From assembly GCA_002900995.3 (NCBI GenBank), contig CM035304.1, positions 2,884,823 through 2,948,822 of the forward strand: a DNA stretch of 64,000 nucleotides, read 5' to 3'. The notes below the pieces were generated by a model. It was given only the letters and a program-made list of their open reading frames with translations, did not search any database and had not been told where the DNA came from. Below are positions 23,282 through 34,238 of this stretch, piece after piece. This stretch comes from Ganoderma boninense. Its lineage: Eukaryota; Basidiomycota; Agaricomycetes; Polyporales; Polyporaceae. The translations under genes and the position numbers were made by a program. Position 1 is the first letter of the stretch. Each line of letters starts with the position of its first letter.

Positions 23282-25585
23282 AACACATACTGCGTCCAAT
23301 GGGCGCCAGCGGAAACAGCCCGTGTCGTCGCAGTGACTGGTCACCGGTCGTACGCACCGGTCACTGGTCATGATGCGTGGTGAGTCGGTCGCGCCGTTCC
23401 ACCTCGACAGATCGACGTCTGGCCATCTCAGTCTGGCTGGCTTGGCTTGGCTGGGGACGTCGACGTTCGTCCGCGACCTCCCCGAGCTGGCCGCGTGATA
23501 AGGCCTAAGGCCAGGCCGTGTATGTTGTAGCGCCATGCCATGGCCGGACGGACGCGCGACAGCTAAGCATCAGAGAGGCAGGCAGGCAATTATAATATAG
23601 CAAGGCACGACTAGTGCGGCACGGCGCGGCACGCGGCCTGGTTTGTGCAGCACCGGGCATCGAGCGCGCGTCAGCCACCGCTTCCACTTATACGTCCTTG
23701 CTGTATTCTATGGCCACAGAGGACCGGAACCGTCGACGTGGCCCGACGATCACGAATTGCGGATTATAGAATAGCCGGCCTGAGGACTTACCTGGCTGAC
23801 ACTCGAAGTCGAACCAGGCGATGCTGAACAGATTCGAAGGTGGCGAACCGAAATGAGGATGATGACGGACTTTCCGGCGGGCCTGCCAAGGTTCCGCGCA
23901 GGAAGGTGCGTAAGTACTTGAGTATATTAGCCATCACATATCTCTCCTCCAAGCGGAATCGACCGGTACAGCACGCCTGGAAAGGTCTGAACAGAATATT
24001 ACAGCATACTCGCATTGATGCCTGTAACCTAGTACCGAGTAAGTAAGGTAAGTAGCACTCAGCACCGTCCCGAGCGAGCGACGGCCGACGGCCGACGGAG
24101 GAGCGCGTCCCCCGACATCCCCCGCGCGCTGCTGCCCTGATCGAGCACCCTCCGCCCCTTGTGCATGCGCGATGGTGCGTGAGGACCCGGACGGTCTGAC
24201 AGCGACTTCCAACGGTACCCTAGCGTCGTTTGGCCAGCATTGCTGGTGGTGCGCCGCGACAGGGTGAGTACGAATACGAGTACTCGCGCACTGGCGCGTG
24301 ACGCATCGCGGGGGGGCTGCATCGCCCGACGCCTTCGGTTCTGTTCACGCGTCCTCCAATATCGCGAGGCCCAATGGGGGCATATACGTTACGTACGGAA
24401 ACGTACCTGGTGCCGTCACGTCGCGCATAACTTTGAGGACGAGGCCGCTGCCGCCGTCGCATACGACGCGATCCAGCCTGTGCTGCGCCCGCGCCCCGCG
24501 AGCCGCGAGCGAGGCGAGGTGCAGCCAATAGCGCCCGGCGCCCGGCTGCCGGCTCGCCAGCCGCAAGTCGAGAACAGGTCGGCCGGCGACGCAGAGCCGA
24601 GGAAAAGAGGCTTGCAAGTTGAACGTTGTTGAAGTGGCGCGCGCGCGTGTGGCACCAGCACGGCAATTGTTCGGTGTGGGGCGGTGGCTCCAGCAAGCCG
24701 CGATCGACAAGGAGGCGGAAGCGCAAGCGGAACGAACGAGCCACCCATATTGGGCGGCCGTCCCCGACGCGTTGTGGCAAGTATGTAAGTAATTGAAGGG
24801 CTTGGGGATCGGTTGCGATCGTGATCGAGCGGCGCGGGGCAAGGATGGCCCCGCCCATTGCGAGTGCTGACGTTGACGTCGTCGATTTTGTAACGTACAG
24901 GGGCCCGAGCATTTTTCTTCTTGTCGATTCGGGGAGTCCAGCGTAGGCAGGCAAGCAGGCGTCCCGGTCCCGGGGGTGGTAGAGGTTATTATCTTTCTCT
25001 TTGTATTGCGAGGCGGAGGGCGGGCGTGCGGGCGTGGGCATAATAACCTTACTACCTAGTGGGAGATAGATACGGAAGCGAGAGGGCTGAGCGAGCGGGA
25101 CTTGGCCTGTGTGTGTCTTAGTACTACTTATACAACATGTTGGATATACGGATAATGCGAGTTGTATGATTGGAGACGATGTGTGCATGCGAGAGTGCGA
25201 TGAGCAATGAGATGGAGACAAGTTGAGACGAGATGAGACGAGAGGCGGGAGGCGAAAAGATGGTTGAACAAACCGAGCAGAGCGACCCCAATCCCAAAAA
25301 GCAGTGGTTGTGAAGCAAGCGGGGAGGGGTATAATAGGTCCGAGAACGATGAGTATGATGGGGGAGGATGCGATGCAAGACGGAGCAGCAGCAGCAGCAA
25401 TAAGGCACGCGCGGGGGGTAATGTAGGCGGCGAGCAGGCGGAGTCCACGGCATGGGCAATCGAGCAAAGCACGAAAACAAAACAGGAAGACCGACGGACC
25501 CGATGCACGCCTCTACCACACGCACGGGCTCGCGCGCGCGAAGGCGTCGCCGCCCTTGGCCGTCTTCTTGAGGGGAGCGGGGACG
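23282..25585. other. gene-poor tract and 3' flank of cyclin copy 2
   Basis: No supported gene is present. A TCACCGGTCGTACGCACCGG-type palindromic patch occurs near 23340-23370. The segment from about 24.2 to 25.58 kb lies downstream of cyclin copy 2 and includes a long minus-strand open frame without any recognisable domain; it is more likely a 3' untranslated region or chance. A short GCA repeat lies near 25383-25400. Confidence 0.4.
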
Positions 25586-26661
25586 TTACGCGCAGCCGCG
25601 TACGCGACAGACGTGCTCGAGGCTACCGTGCACGTGCGATGTGGTGGTGGGCGATTGCGAGTCCATCGTCATGGGGGTGCCGATCGTTCCGCTGGACACG
25701 ACCCGAACGGAGTGGTCCTCATACCCAAGAGGCGTGGACGGCGATACGCTTGACGCGGGGGACGTCGAGGTCGACATTGACGACTCGGGAGTATCAGGGG
25801 TTCCGGGGGTGTGGGGCGAGGACGAGGCGGAGTAGGGGGGTGCGCCGGCGTGCACAGGAACGGGGGGCGGTATCGGCTTCGGCGGTGAAGTCGATGGGGG
25901 CTGCTGTGTGCGCGCAGCGAAGGACGGCGCGGGGGCAGGGGCACCCGTCTGCGCATTGTACGGCGTGGTGGAGGGCATGGGCGAAGGCGCGGGAGAGGGG
26001 AGGATGTACGTCGGATACGGGCCGTGGCCCTTGAAGTCGCGGCGTACCTTTGCCTCGAACTCCTTCAGCGCGTTGGGCTCAATATTGAGCTGCCACTCCA
26101 GGTAGGAGCACATCTCGCGCTCCATCTGGTTGATCTCCCGGAGGGCGAACATACCCTGGCCGACGATCGACCACGACTTGTTCGAGTAGGTGTCGTCGCA
26201 GATCACCTTTGACGCGATCATAAACGCCGAGATAAATAGACGGTGGCCCGAGGAACCCCGCGCTGCGGGGAACCGGGCTTTTAGGCGTTGCAGGAGGTAG
26301 AGTGCGGCGAACGTGACGGACGAGTGGAGTCGGGTGCGATGGAGGGCGTATGCGATGAAGTTGGCGAGGGGAGGGGAGGGGCGGGAGGGATGGCGGTGGA
26401 AAGTGGCGGCAGATCCGGACACGCAAATAAATGGGTCACGAATCGGGCACAGAGCTTGGCAGTCTCTTCATGACCGTAATATGGATCCTACACGAGTTGG
26501 AACGGACAAGTGTCAGCACTCAAATAGGCAACTCACGGGTAGCGCTCTGTACTGACCACCACATGGGACGAACTCGAACCCGAGGGGCGCGAGGACATCC
26601 GTGTCTGCCTCTTCATGGGAGAGGGATGGCGGGCGGTGGATGGACCTGATACGGCGGCCAT
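25586..26661 (-). CDS. PHO80/PCL-like cyclin (copy 2), apparently frameshifted
   Basis: The second exon begins at 26487 after a 49-nt intron (26536-26488) and opens with DPYYGHEETAKLCARF, nearly the same as DPYYGHRDFAKLCARF in copy 3. The cyclin box follows (FAALYLLQRLK..., YSNKSWSIVGQGMFALREI, QMEREMCSYLEW) and then a Pro/Ser/Thr-rich tail ending at 25586. The DPYYGH block and the cyclin box are in different frames with no intron between them. The break falls in a GGGGA-rich tract at about 26356-26392, suggesting slippage, pseudogenisation or an assembly error. An alternative acceptor 22 nt downstream would rescue an open frame but discard the conserved block. The first exon is uncertain: the ATG at 26661 is in one frame, while the conserved LAPLGFEFVPCGGQYRALP segment is in another. 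The likely role, if functional, is activating a Pho85-type kinase. Confidence 0.7.
26356..26392. repeat. GGGGA-rich slippery tract inside cyclin copy 2
   Basis: The plus strand reads repeated GAGGGGAGGGGAGGGGCGGGAGGGA. This is the site where the reading frame of cyclin copy 2 changes relative to copy 3. Confidence 0.7.
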
Positions 26662-29600
26662 GGGGAGGTGTCGCGGGAAGGGGACGATGGTGCGGAGGCG
26701 GGCGGGACAAAGGGGAGGCTTGTGGGGAAAGGGCTGGGAGGAGAGCAGAGATATAAGCATACGCTAGTCGAGGGTGGAAAGCGTGGTTGGTTCAAGGGCA
26801 GGTGTGGGCCATGGGAGTGCCGTGGCACCTGTCCGGCACGCGGGCGGCAGATATCCGCCGCCTGCCCCCATCAGCCAACAAATCACCCGTAAATTTAATG
26901 CGGAGTTCCAATCCCCGCCCTTCTGATCCGGACTTCTCTCTTTCCAACCGAACACTCACCGTGCGAGTCCTGCGCGTCTTGGGCAACGAGGCAGGGGTGT
27001 GGGCCGTTCGCTAAACCACCGCGAGGCAAGTGCAGATGGAGACGGTAGCGGCTTGCGGGTCTTCGTGCGTAGCCAGCAGACGATGCTGGCGCCGGCAAGA
27101 TGCAGATGGGAGGAATTAGAGGAGGTGTAGGATGAGGAGACAGATGTGTCGCTGAGAGCGGCGACGCGAGGGGACCGCAGCGAGTCCGAGACGAATATAT
27201 AAGTGAGAGTGGGTGGGGTGGTGACACTGCCAGGTACGTACGATGCATATCGAGATCCACCCGAACCATCTTCCGGCCCCATCCATCGAGCGCCGGACCT
27301 CTCCATATACGGCGAGGTCCAAGAGACCCAGCACTGGCCCGAGCCTCCGAGTCCGACCCGCCACCGGACCAGCCAGCCACTGGTCTCTCTGCCTCGTGTC
27401 GTACAGGGCGTATTGAACGCCAGTCAGTTCCAGTCATTACTTCCTCTAACGTGCGTATTCGAAGGCGGAATCTCAACCCCGCGCATCATGACGGCCGACG
27501 ACTCGCGTTCCCAAGCCCTCCCCGCCCTGCCCCGAGGCGCGACAGCGGCCAACCATGTCGCGCGTCGCAGCAGCTCCAGCATCGCCTTTGCGCGGGCTTC
27601 CAACCCGCTCGCCTGATGCGCTGTTGCCCTCTGCCGGGCGTCCTGAACCACCGCGACCGCGGCCAGGGTGTCCAAGCAATGCTGCTGATGAACAGAACGC
27701 GGCTCCCTGCCCTGCTGCCCTCTTCTAAGTAAGTAAATCTGCTCCCGTCGCGCGCGCGCGCACCCATACCCGGCTCCCCCACACGGCCGAGTCCCGAAGC
27801 TTCAAACCATTGCGGATCCTGACATGCACCTGTCTGACGCGACGACTGGACGCACGCACGCGCGCGTCAGCGCGCCACCGCCGACACTTTTTCTCCACTC
27901 AGCATGTCTTCTGTCGCGCTGCCACCCAGCCAGACAGACAGGCGAGAGTTTCGTGATCCCGCCTCCCGTCGGCGCGTAGTGGTGGCGCGCGACCGGACGC
28001 TTTTCAGCTGTTCCTTGGTTTGACTTGCATGCAAGGGCGCCGCTCCAGGCGCGAACGCCCATCTTGAGCTCGCACAACCGTACGCCCCGTTTCGGGGTCG
28101 TCTGTTTGTTCTCTTCTTCATTGGAGTGCACCACCACCCCACTCGTGCTGAAGGGGCCGTCTTCCGTCACCCAATCGCCGTCTGCCTGTTGTTCTGCTCA
28201 GCCAATATCCGGCTACTCGTATGAAACCCTAGCCGTTCACTGCTGGGCTAGATGTGTTGCCGCCGCAGCCTCGCAGCCTTTGCGCGACGAGTATGGTAGA
28301 ATATCCCAACCGGATTGATTCGTCGGTCTTGCGCCAAGCAAGCTCCGAGTTGGATGGTTATCGGGTTATGATGGCAAGTATGAACTTGGAAGTGAACGCT
28401 TCCTTCCGTGCATGCCCGCGTCCGGTCCAGTGGCATGTTGTCCGACTCGGAGGGAGGAGGTCCTCTTCTTCGGCGCGCGCGCGCTGAAACTAACCGCCTC
28501 CTCTCCGATACTTACTAAACGGGCTCTCTTCAATTTGCGACGCACCGCAACCCCTCCGAGACATGCACGCGAGCGCATGCACGTACGAAAGGACGCGTCC
28601 ATATCGCCACACGGGCGCCATGACCAGTCTTGAGTGCTCTGAAACGCACATTTATTAACGCGACACGGCCGCCGCGATCCGCAATGTCCTGGACGTGCGC
28701 GTGGAAGGTGGTCCGCACCACCGAAGTATGGTGATGACAATACTCTCTCCGAGCCCCCGTCGGCATCAGCATCAGCATCCCCATCGCACGCGGGCGCCGC
28801 GCACGCCCGGACCTACGCCCTCGAGCTCTCCTGGTACCTGCGCACCCTTTCCTGTCCGCTACGGGTTCCCGCTCCGCCGCCGTTGAGATGCGCGCGATGA
28901 TCCTCGTCTCGCGATCGAAGCTTAAAACAAATCTAAACCACCGTCCATACAAGGTACAAGGTTCAACAACACCAAAAACCGCCCCGTGCGCGCGTCCTGC
29001 GTCGCAGACCTCCGACGCCGCGCGGGCCTTGGAGCGTGCTCGTTCCAGCACCACTTACATTGCCGGACGTCTCGCAGCGTCAGGCCTTTGCTATGATTCT
29101 TGACCACCGTGACACCTTCTGAGGCCCGGCCACCCCACTACGCTGCGTTCCACCTCCTCTCGCTTCTTGTTAACGTTCTTCTTCGCCGTCGTTCGCGGTA
29201 CAGGACAGACAGGCCGGGCCCCTCGGTCGAATCGAGCCGCACTGCCAGGTTCGAGCTCACTCAGCAGAACGTTAACGAGACAGCATCCGCGCGCGGCGGG
29301 CGCGCTACTGCATGCGGGGGGGCGAGCAGCGCCGAACCCGCCGCAGGGCCACCGGGCCCGGCGCCACATCGTGTACACTGTACAGTCAACCCGACGGGCG
29401 CGATGCGCACCTGCCCAGTGCCCGCACCCTCTTCTCATCGTGGTACTGACTTGACGCCGCTGGGGCTTCGGGCCCTCGGTCCACCTGCGACGCCTCACTC
29501 AACCTCCGAGCTAGAAAATTTCGGGGCTCTGCGCCTCTGCCGTTTCAGTCTTCAAAGTGGCTGTTTCCGCTTGGTCGACCGACGACGTCGAGGTCCTCTG

Positions 29601-30154
29601 CGGCAAAAAAAACTTCGTCTTCGCGCGTCGACGCGTTACGTTTACGTCGGCGATGCCGGCTGCTACTGCTTGCGCTTATACTGCTTGCTGCTTCTTTTCT
29701 ACTCCATGTGCTCCTACTTCCTGTCATTGCTTGCTTGGCTGGTTGGGGCTAGCAGTCTTGCGGTGCTGGCTAGGCACTAGTACTGCGAATCGAACCCGAG
29801 CCCGAACTCGAAGCGACGCCGACCTGACTAGCGACTCCCATGTCCTGGAGTGGGCCGCTCGCGCGTGCAAGCCGCCTTCGCGATCCTAGGTAGTTCGAAA
29901 CTTCGAACACTTCACGGCTTCACCGTCTTCTGCGTAGCGGCGAGTGCCTGCTTCAAGGCCACGCTGTACGGCACCGCGACGCTTCGGGTTCTGCTCAGAA
30001 CTAGGGACACCGGATGCTGCCTCTCAGGCCCTCAGGCCGCGGACGGCTGCGCGCAGCCTGTGGTGAGTAGAAGTAGAACAAACGCAAACTCCAAGTCCCG
30101 GATCGACTGGGGCGACGCGCGAGGCAATCAGGCAGCGCGAACTCCCGAACGCGA

Positions 30155-30197
30155 CAACCAGGACCAAGACCAGGACCAGGAGACTAGGACCAGGAGG
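30155..30197 (+). repeat. (ACCAGG/ACCAAG)n microsatellite
   Basis: Imperfect tandem hexamers (ACCAGG, ACCAAG, ACTAGG) run for about 43 bp in a stretch with no supported gene. Confidence 0.65.
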
Positions 30198-31520
30198 CGA
30201 CGGACCAGCTGGAGGAGCATGGGAGTGCGAACAAGCGAGAGTTGCGTATGCGAGGACCTGCGCGGTGGTAGGGTGGCGGTCGAAGTGAGTCCTCCTCTGG
30301 TCATCATGCATCAGTGCCTTCACGTCACCGCGTCGTGTCCCGTCGTTCCTAAAATCCTTCTGGAGGCGAGAGGCGAGGGCGAGGGGCGAGAGGCCGGAGA
30401 TGCCATCCACGTGCGAACCGCTACATTCGCTCGTGCGCACTGCCTCTCCAGGGCGGCTTTCAAGTTGTCTGCCCTAACTTCAAGTACTGGGGATAGGCGG
30501 CACGCGCTGGATACGTATACATTGGGAGGAGTCGATGGCGCCATCGCCGTGAGATGCGCTCAGGCGACCCGCCCCGGAATGGGAACGTGTCACTCTCTCT
30601 CGCTCTGTGCTGGCTTGGTTGTGCGATGGTGCCGACGGAAGAGAGAAGAACACGTACACATCTTCTCCACTTCCAACTGGACATGCGCGTCACGGCGCAG
30701 CTGCCCCGCACACCTCACTACTCTCCGCTCAATGCGGTGCTCGCGTCGACGCCACGATGCTCCTGTGCTTCGCGCTGGAGCGTAAGATGTACGTACGCGT
30801 ACGCGGTGAATATCATGCGTGTTTTGGGCCCCTGGGCAGAGAGGGCGTGGCTCTCGCTTCGAGTGCGAGACGCGCGCGCAAGAGACTCAGACGGATGCAC
30901 GATGCGGGGCACGCGCGGTGGGTTTTACATACCGCGCGTCTACAGCGCCCCGCGCCGGCGATTCCACATACGAGCACTTAAGTACAACGAACGTACACAC
31001 TCGATGCGCGTACGCTGTAGACGCCACCTGGCGTGATCCTGTCCTGCATCCACTGATACGTGCGAGTGTACGCGAGTGCGGCATACGCCCCTTCTATTAC
31101 GATCGAGGGCGATCGCGGAACGGAGACGTCTCCCGGGGCCCCGCGCGGCTGGCTGGCCGCTGCTTCGCTATACGCGTGCTGTAACGACCTATCGCTCGCT
31201 ACATCCCGGAGTCGAGAGTCGAGAAGCCCACGCACGCACGTTCAAGCTCTCGCCTGGCCTCAAGTAGAGTAGCTATCGCACGCAGTGCGGCGAGCGACCG
31301 TCGACGCGATAACGCTCTGAACCTGCGCGCATGCGAACGCGCGGCGTCGTATCGCGTTAGGCTGGCGAGGCTTGGGAAGGCCTGCGGAAGCTGGGACTTG
31401 GCAGTTGGAAGGGCGAAGGGACAGGGACGGGGGCCTGGCTGGGCGATGGGAGTACGCCCGCGCCGGAATCGCCGCGTTTGCTGCTCGTATTGCCCCATAT
31501 CGCCAGCGGACGATCGCCGT

Positions 31521-31537
31521 GGGGGAGGGGGGGGGGG
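31521..31537 (+). repeat. G-run, possible quadruplex former
   Basis: Sixteen G in 17 bases, with a single A interruption. It is a candidate for G-quadruplex formation or for an assembly length error; no gene context is visible. Confidence 0.5.
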
Positions 31538-33093
31538 CACGGCGGCCAATCGCATAGCGATGCTGCTAGTAAATTTGAATGGGAGCGTTGCTCGCGCGTT
31601 GTTGCCAGTTGATGTCTCCGCGTGTTGCGAGCAACAGAGGGCGCGGGTGGAGGAAGGTAGGGCGAACGGGATGAGGCAGCGGAGCGGGAACGGGAACGGG
31701 ACCCTGGACCCTTCCTCCGAGTTCGGCGTCGTCAATGGGGCTCTTCGTGCGGGCAATTCGCCGTACGAGCGTTGTGGGCCTATCTGCGCCCTCTGATCCT
31801 TCCTGATCTCGCCGTGTTCGTTTGCGCGAGTCCAGTGTCCGTATGCACCCTCAGCATAGCTTCTTGCGCCTTCCCCCGGGTCATATCTAGATGTCTGCGG
31901 CCTCGGTCCAACACGGGAGCCACAGCAGAACGTAAACGTAAACCGCCCTCTCCTTGAACGCGACCCTCTGTCGTCATACCCAGAACCGCCGCAGGATTCT
32001 TACTTTGCGCCAGCTGCCCGGGTCGTGCACTCCGCAACTCGACGTCAAGGGTGTTCTCAAGTTCTCCCGCGCGGGCACTGCATCGCGTCCTCGTCGTTTG
32101 CTCGACTCCGTGTTTTGCCAGTGACGGGTTCGCATCGCATCTTCTCAGCTACTCACAGTATCGCCCTTCATGTCGCATTCACGCATGTGCGCGGCAAGCT
32201 TATACCACGCTCCCGTCGCTTGCCGCTTCGATGGGGGGCCCCGATCAGCGCGAGCGGCTCTGGCTGCGCAAGGGTGTTTGCCCTGCTGTCGCGCGTCGGC
32301 CACTCACTGCCACTGGGATATCCCTCTTTTTTCCTATCGAGGAACTTCTTCCAGTGGCCTCATTTTGGGGTGGGGCGCGGCTTGTAAGTTACATAGCTTG
32401 AAGAACTGCGGTGGCGCAGTTTGTCAAGGTGGAGCGTTGGGACCCGAGGGTGCCGACAGAGGGTTCGAGGGTGCGGGGACTCCGAAATTCCCCGTGGAGC
32501 GTGGGTTTGCCACGTTATGGTGTTTGCTTGCCTGGAGGCTGGACTTTTGGCTGCGGTTCGGAGCACGTTGCGATCTCGTTTTGACTGTCAAAGTGCACGA
32601 GATTCGCTCGCGCTCGTAGTGCATGCAATGTTCGTGTGGTTTCTTCACAGGCTCACGTCTTTTGATCTTATAGTTCCGGTTATCCTGCAGGCGTGTCTTC
32701 GTATAGATCGCAGTCGTCTTTGGATTTCGAAGCTCCCTCTTGCATGTTTCTGTGTCTTGGACTAGGGACCGGGCGAAGATATGTTCAAGAAGATGTCCAG
32801 GGTCGCGGCGACATTAGGCCTTGAAACGAATCTACGCGCGCTCCCTGCTACTTCGTCGCAGCTGGTCGCGACTGAAATGGTGAGTAGTGCACTGGCTTCA
32901 TGCATAATCTCTTCTTCTGACGGCAAGCGATTCGTTGCTCCCGCGTCCTATCCGCCTCCCATCGTGTCCTCATCAACTTCATTCATCAGCGAATCCACCC
33001 ACCTTCGAATACCGAATCGCGTTCGCGCCCTGCCACTCGCAGAATCCCCCCTTCCGGACACAGACACGACCAGAAAGGTTCGAACAGCATCAC

Positions 33094-33102
33094 CATCTGG
33101 GC
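33094..33102. repeat. left 9-bp target site duplication
   Basis: CATCTGGGC directly precedes the left terminal inverted repeat and is repeated exactly at 34230-34238. Confidence 0.85.
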
Positions 33103-34229
33103 CAGGCTCCTACCCACCGCTGTTTCGAGTTGAGGGGCCGATATCCTAGAGCGGAGGTCGAGATTAAATCCAAGAAGTAGTACGCAGCCTGAATCATGTA
33201 AGCGCTCACTCAGGCTGGATCACGTGTACTTTATGTTGCCCCTCAACTCTCTACAGCGGCTGGCACCAAACACAGGTAAATATACGGAGCCCGGCCAGTA
33301 GACGCCTGAACCCACCCCGTATGGAAGGACGGAAATCCTTCGGCAAACCCCATTTTTCGTACTCGCGCCCCCCGCCATCTCGCATCCTCCTTGAGCTCGC
33401 GGTGCGGTTCCAAGTTCTACTTCTCGAACCTTGGGGCTCCCTGGCTGCAGCTTATGCCAATTACTTTTATTTACTTACGCTTACAGGCTTTTATGGACCA
33501 TCGCTCAAGGTCCCCCTGTTCTAGCGCAGTGAAGACAACGGTGTATTGGCTGGCGGTGGCTGTGGGAGAAGTTGCGTGCAGAGCGGCGCGATTCCATCTG
33601 GTGGCCATGGATGAGTACAACTTGCTGTGTGCTTTGCAAGTTTCCTCTATAAGCGCTTCATTCTCCTTTCTACCCCACCCTACGCTCCTTGCTGTGTCTT
33701 TCCTTCTGCCAAGTAGCAGGCTGCAACACGGAGACCTGTTTCGAGCTCAATCCCGTCTGCCAACTTTATAGTATACTTACCGTGACCTCAGTTGCGTTTT
33801 TCAGTAGCTTAATACTAGTACAGGTATGGACCAATAATCATAAATACCGCAATTATCATTGTACAGAATATGAGAGTGCATTAATATTTCTCCCAGACCA
33901 TAAACCTCTGCCCAGTGCCTTCTCCGCATCGCAGGTCGAAGGAGGATGCGAGATGGGCGGGGGGCGCGAGTACGAAAAATGGGGTTTGCCGAAGGATTTC
34001 CGTCCTTCCATACGGGGTGGGTTCAGGCGTCTACTGGCCGGGCTCCGTATATTTACCTGTGTTTGGTGCCAGCCGCTGTAGAGAGTTGAGGGGCAACATA
34101 AAGTACACGTGATCCAGCCTGAGTGAGCGCTTACATGATTCAGGCTGCGTACTACTTCTTGGATTTAATCTCGACCTCCGCTCTAGGATATCGGCCCCTC
34201 AACTCGAAACAGCGGTGGGTAGGAGCCTG
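33103..34229. mobile_element. foldback element with 305-bp TIRs and 9-bp target duplication (Mutator-like, non-autonomous)
   Basis: Left arm 33103-33407 and right arm 33924-34229 are inverted copies. They appear identical for roughly the outer 200 bp and nearly so for the next 90 (one base indel near the CGCCCCCCGCC run), then diverge. The tips read CAGGCTCCTACCC. The nonamer CATCTGGGC lies immediately outside both ends (33094-33102 and 34230-34238), a perfect 9-bp target site duplication. Long TIRs with a 9-bp duplication are the hallmark of Mutator-like elements. The 516-bp interior is AT-richer and has no transposase domain, so the element must rely on a partner elsewhere. The near-perfect arms imply a fairly recent insertion; a transcript across it could fold into a long hairpin. 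Confidence 0.88.
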
Positions 34230-34238
34230 CATCTGGGC
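34230..34238. repeat. right 9-bp target site duplication
   Basis: CATCTGGGC directly follows the right terminal inverted repeat, identical to 33094-33102. Confidence 0.85.

Larger units (their letters stand above)
26662..33093. other. gene-poor tract, part 2
   Basis: No gene can be supported in this 6.4-kb stretch. It is GC-rich with many overlapping non-homologous open frames. Local low-complexity sequence includes CG dinucleotide runs near 27750, an ACCAGG-type repeat at 30155-30197 and a G-run at 31521-31537. A possible exon at 32781-32879 followed by a GTGAGT donor is visible just upstream of the foldback element, but its protein is not recognised. Confidence 0.4.

Noticed and set aside
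24220..25467. 415-codon minus-strand open frame
   Set aside because: No recognisable domain, biased composition, and it lies directly in the 3' flank of cyclin copy 2; long chance frames are common in this GC-rich DNA.
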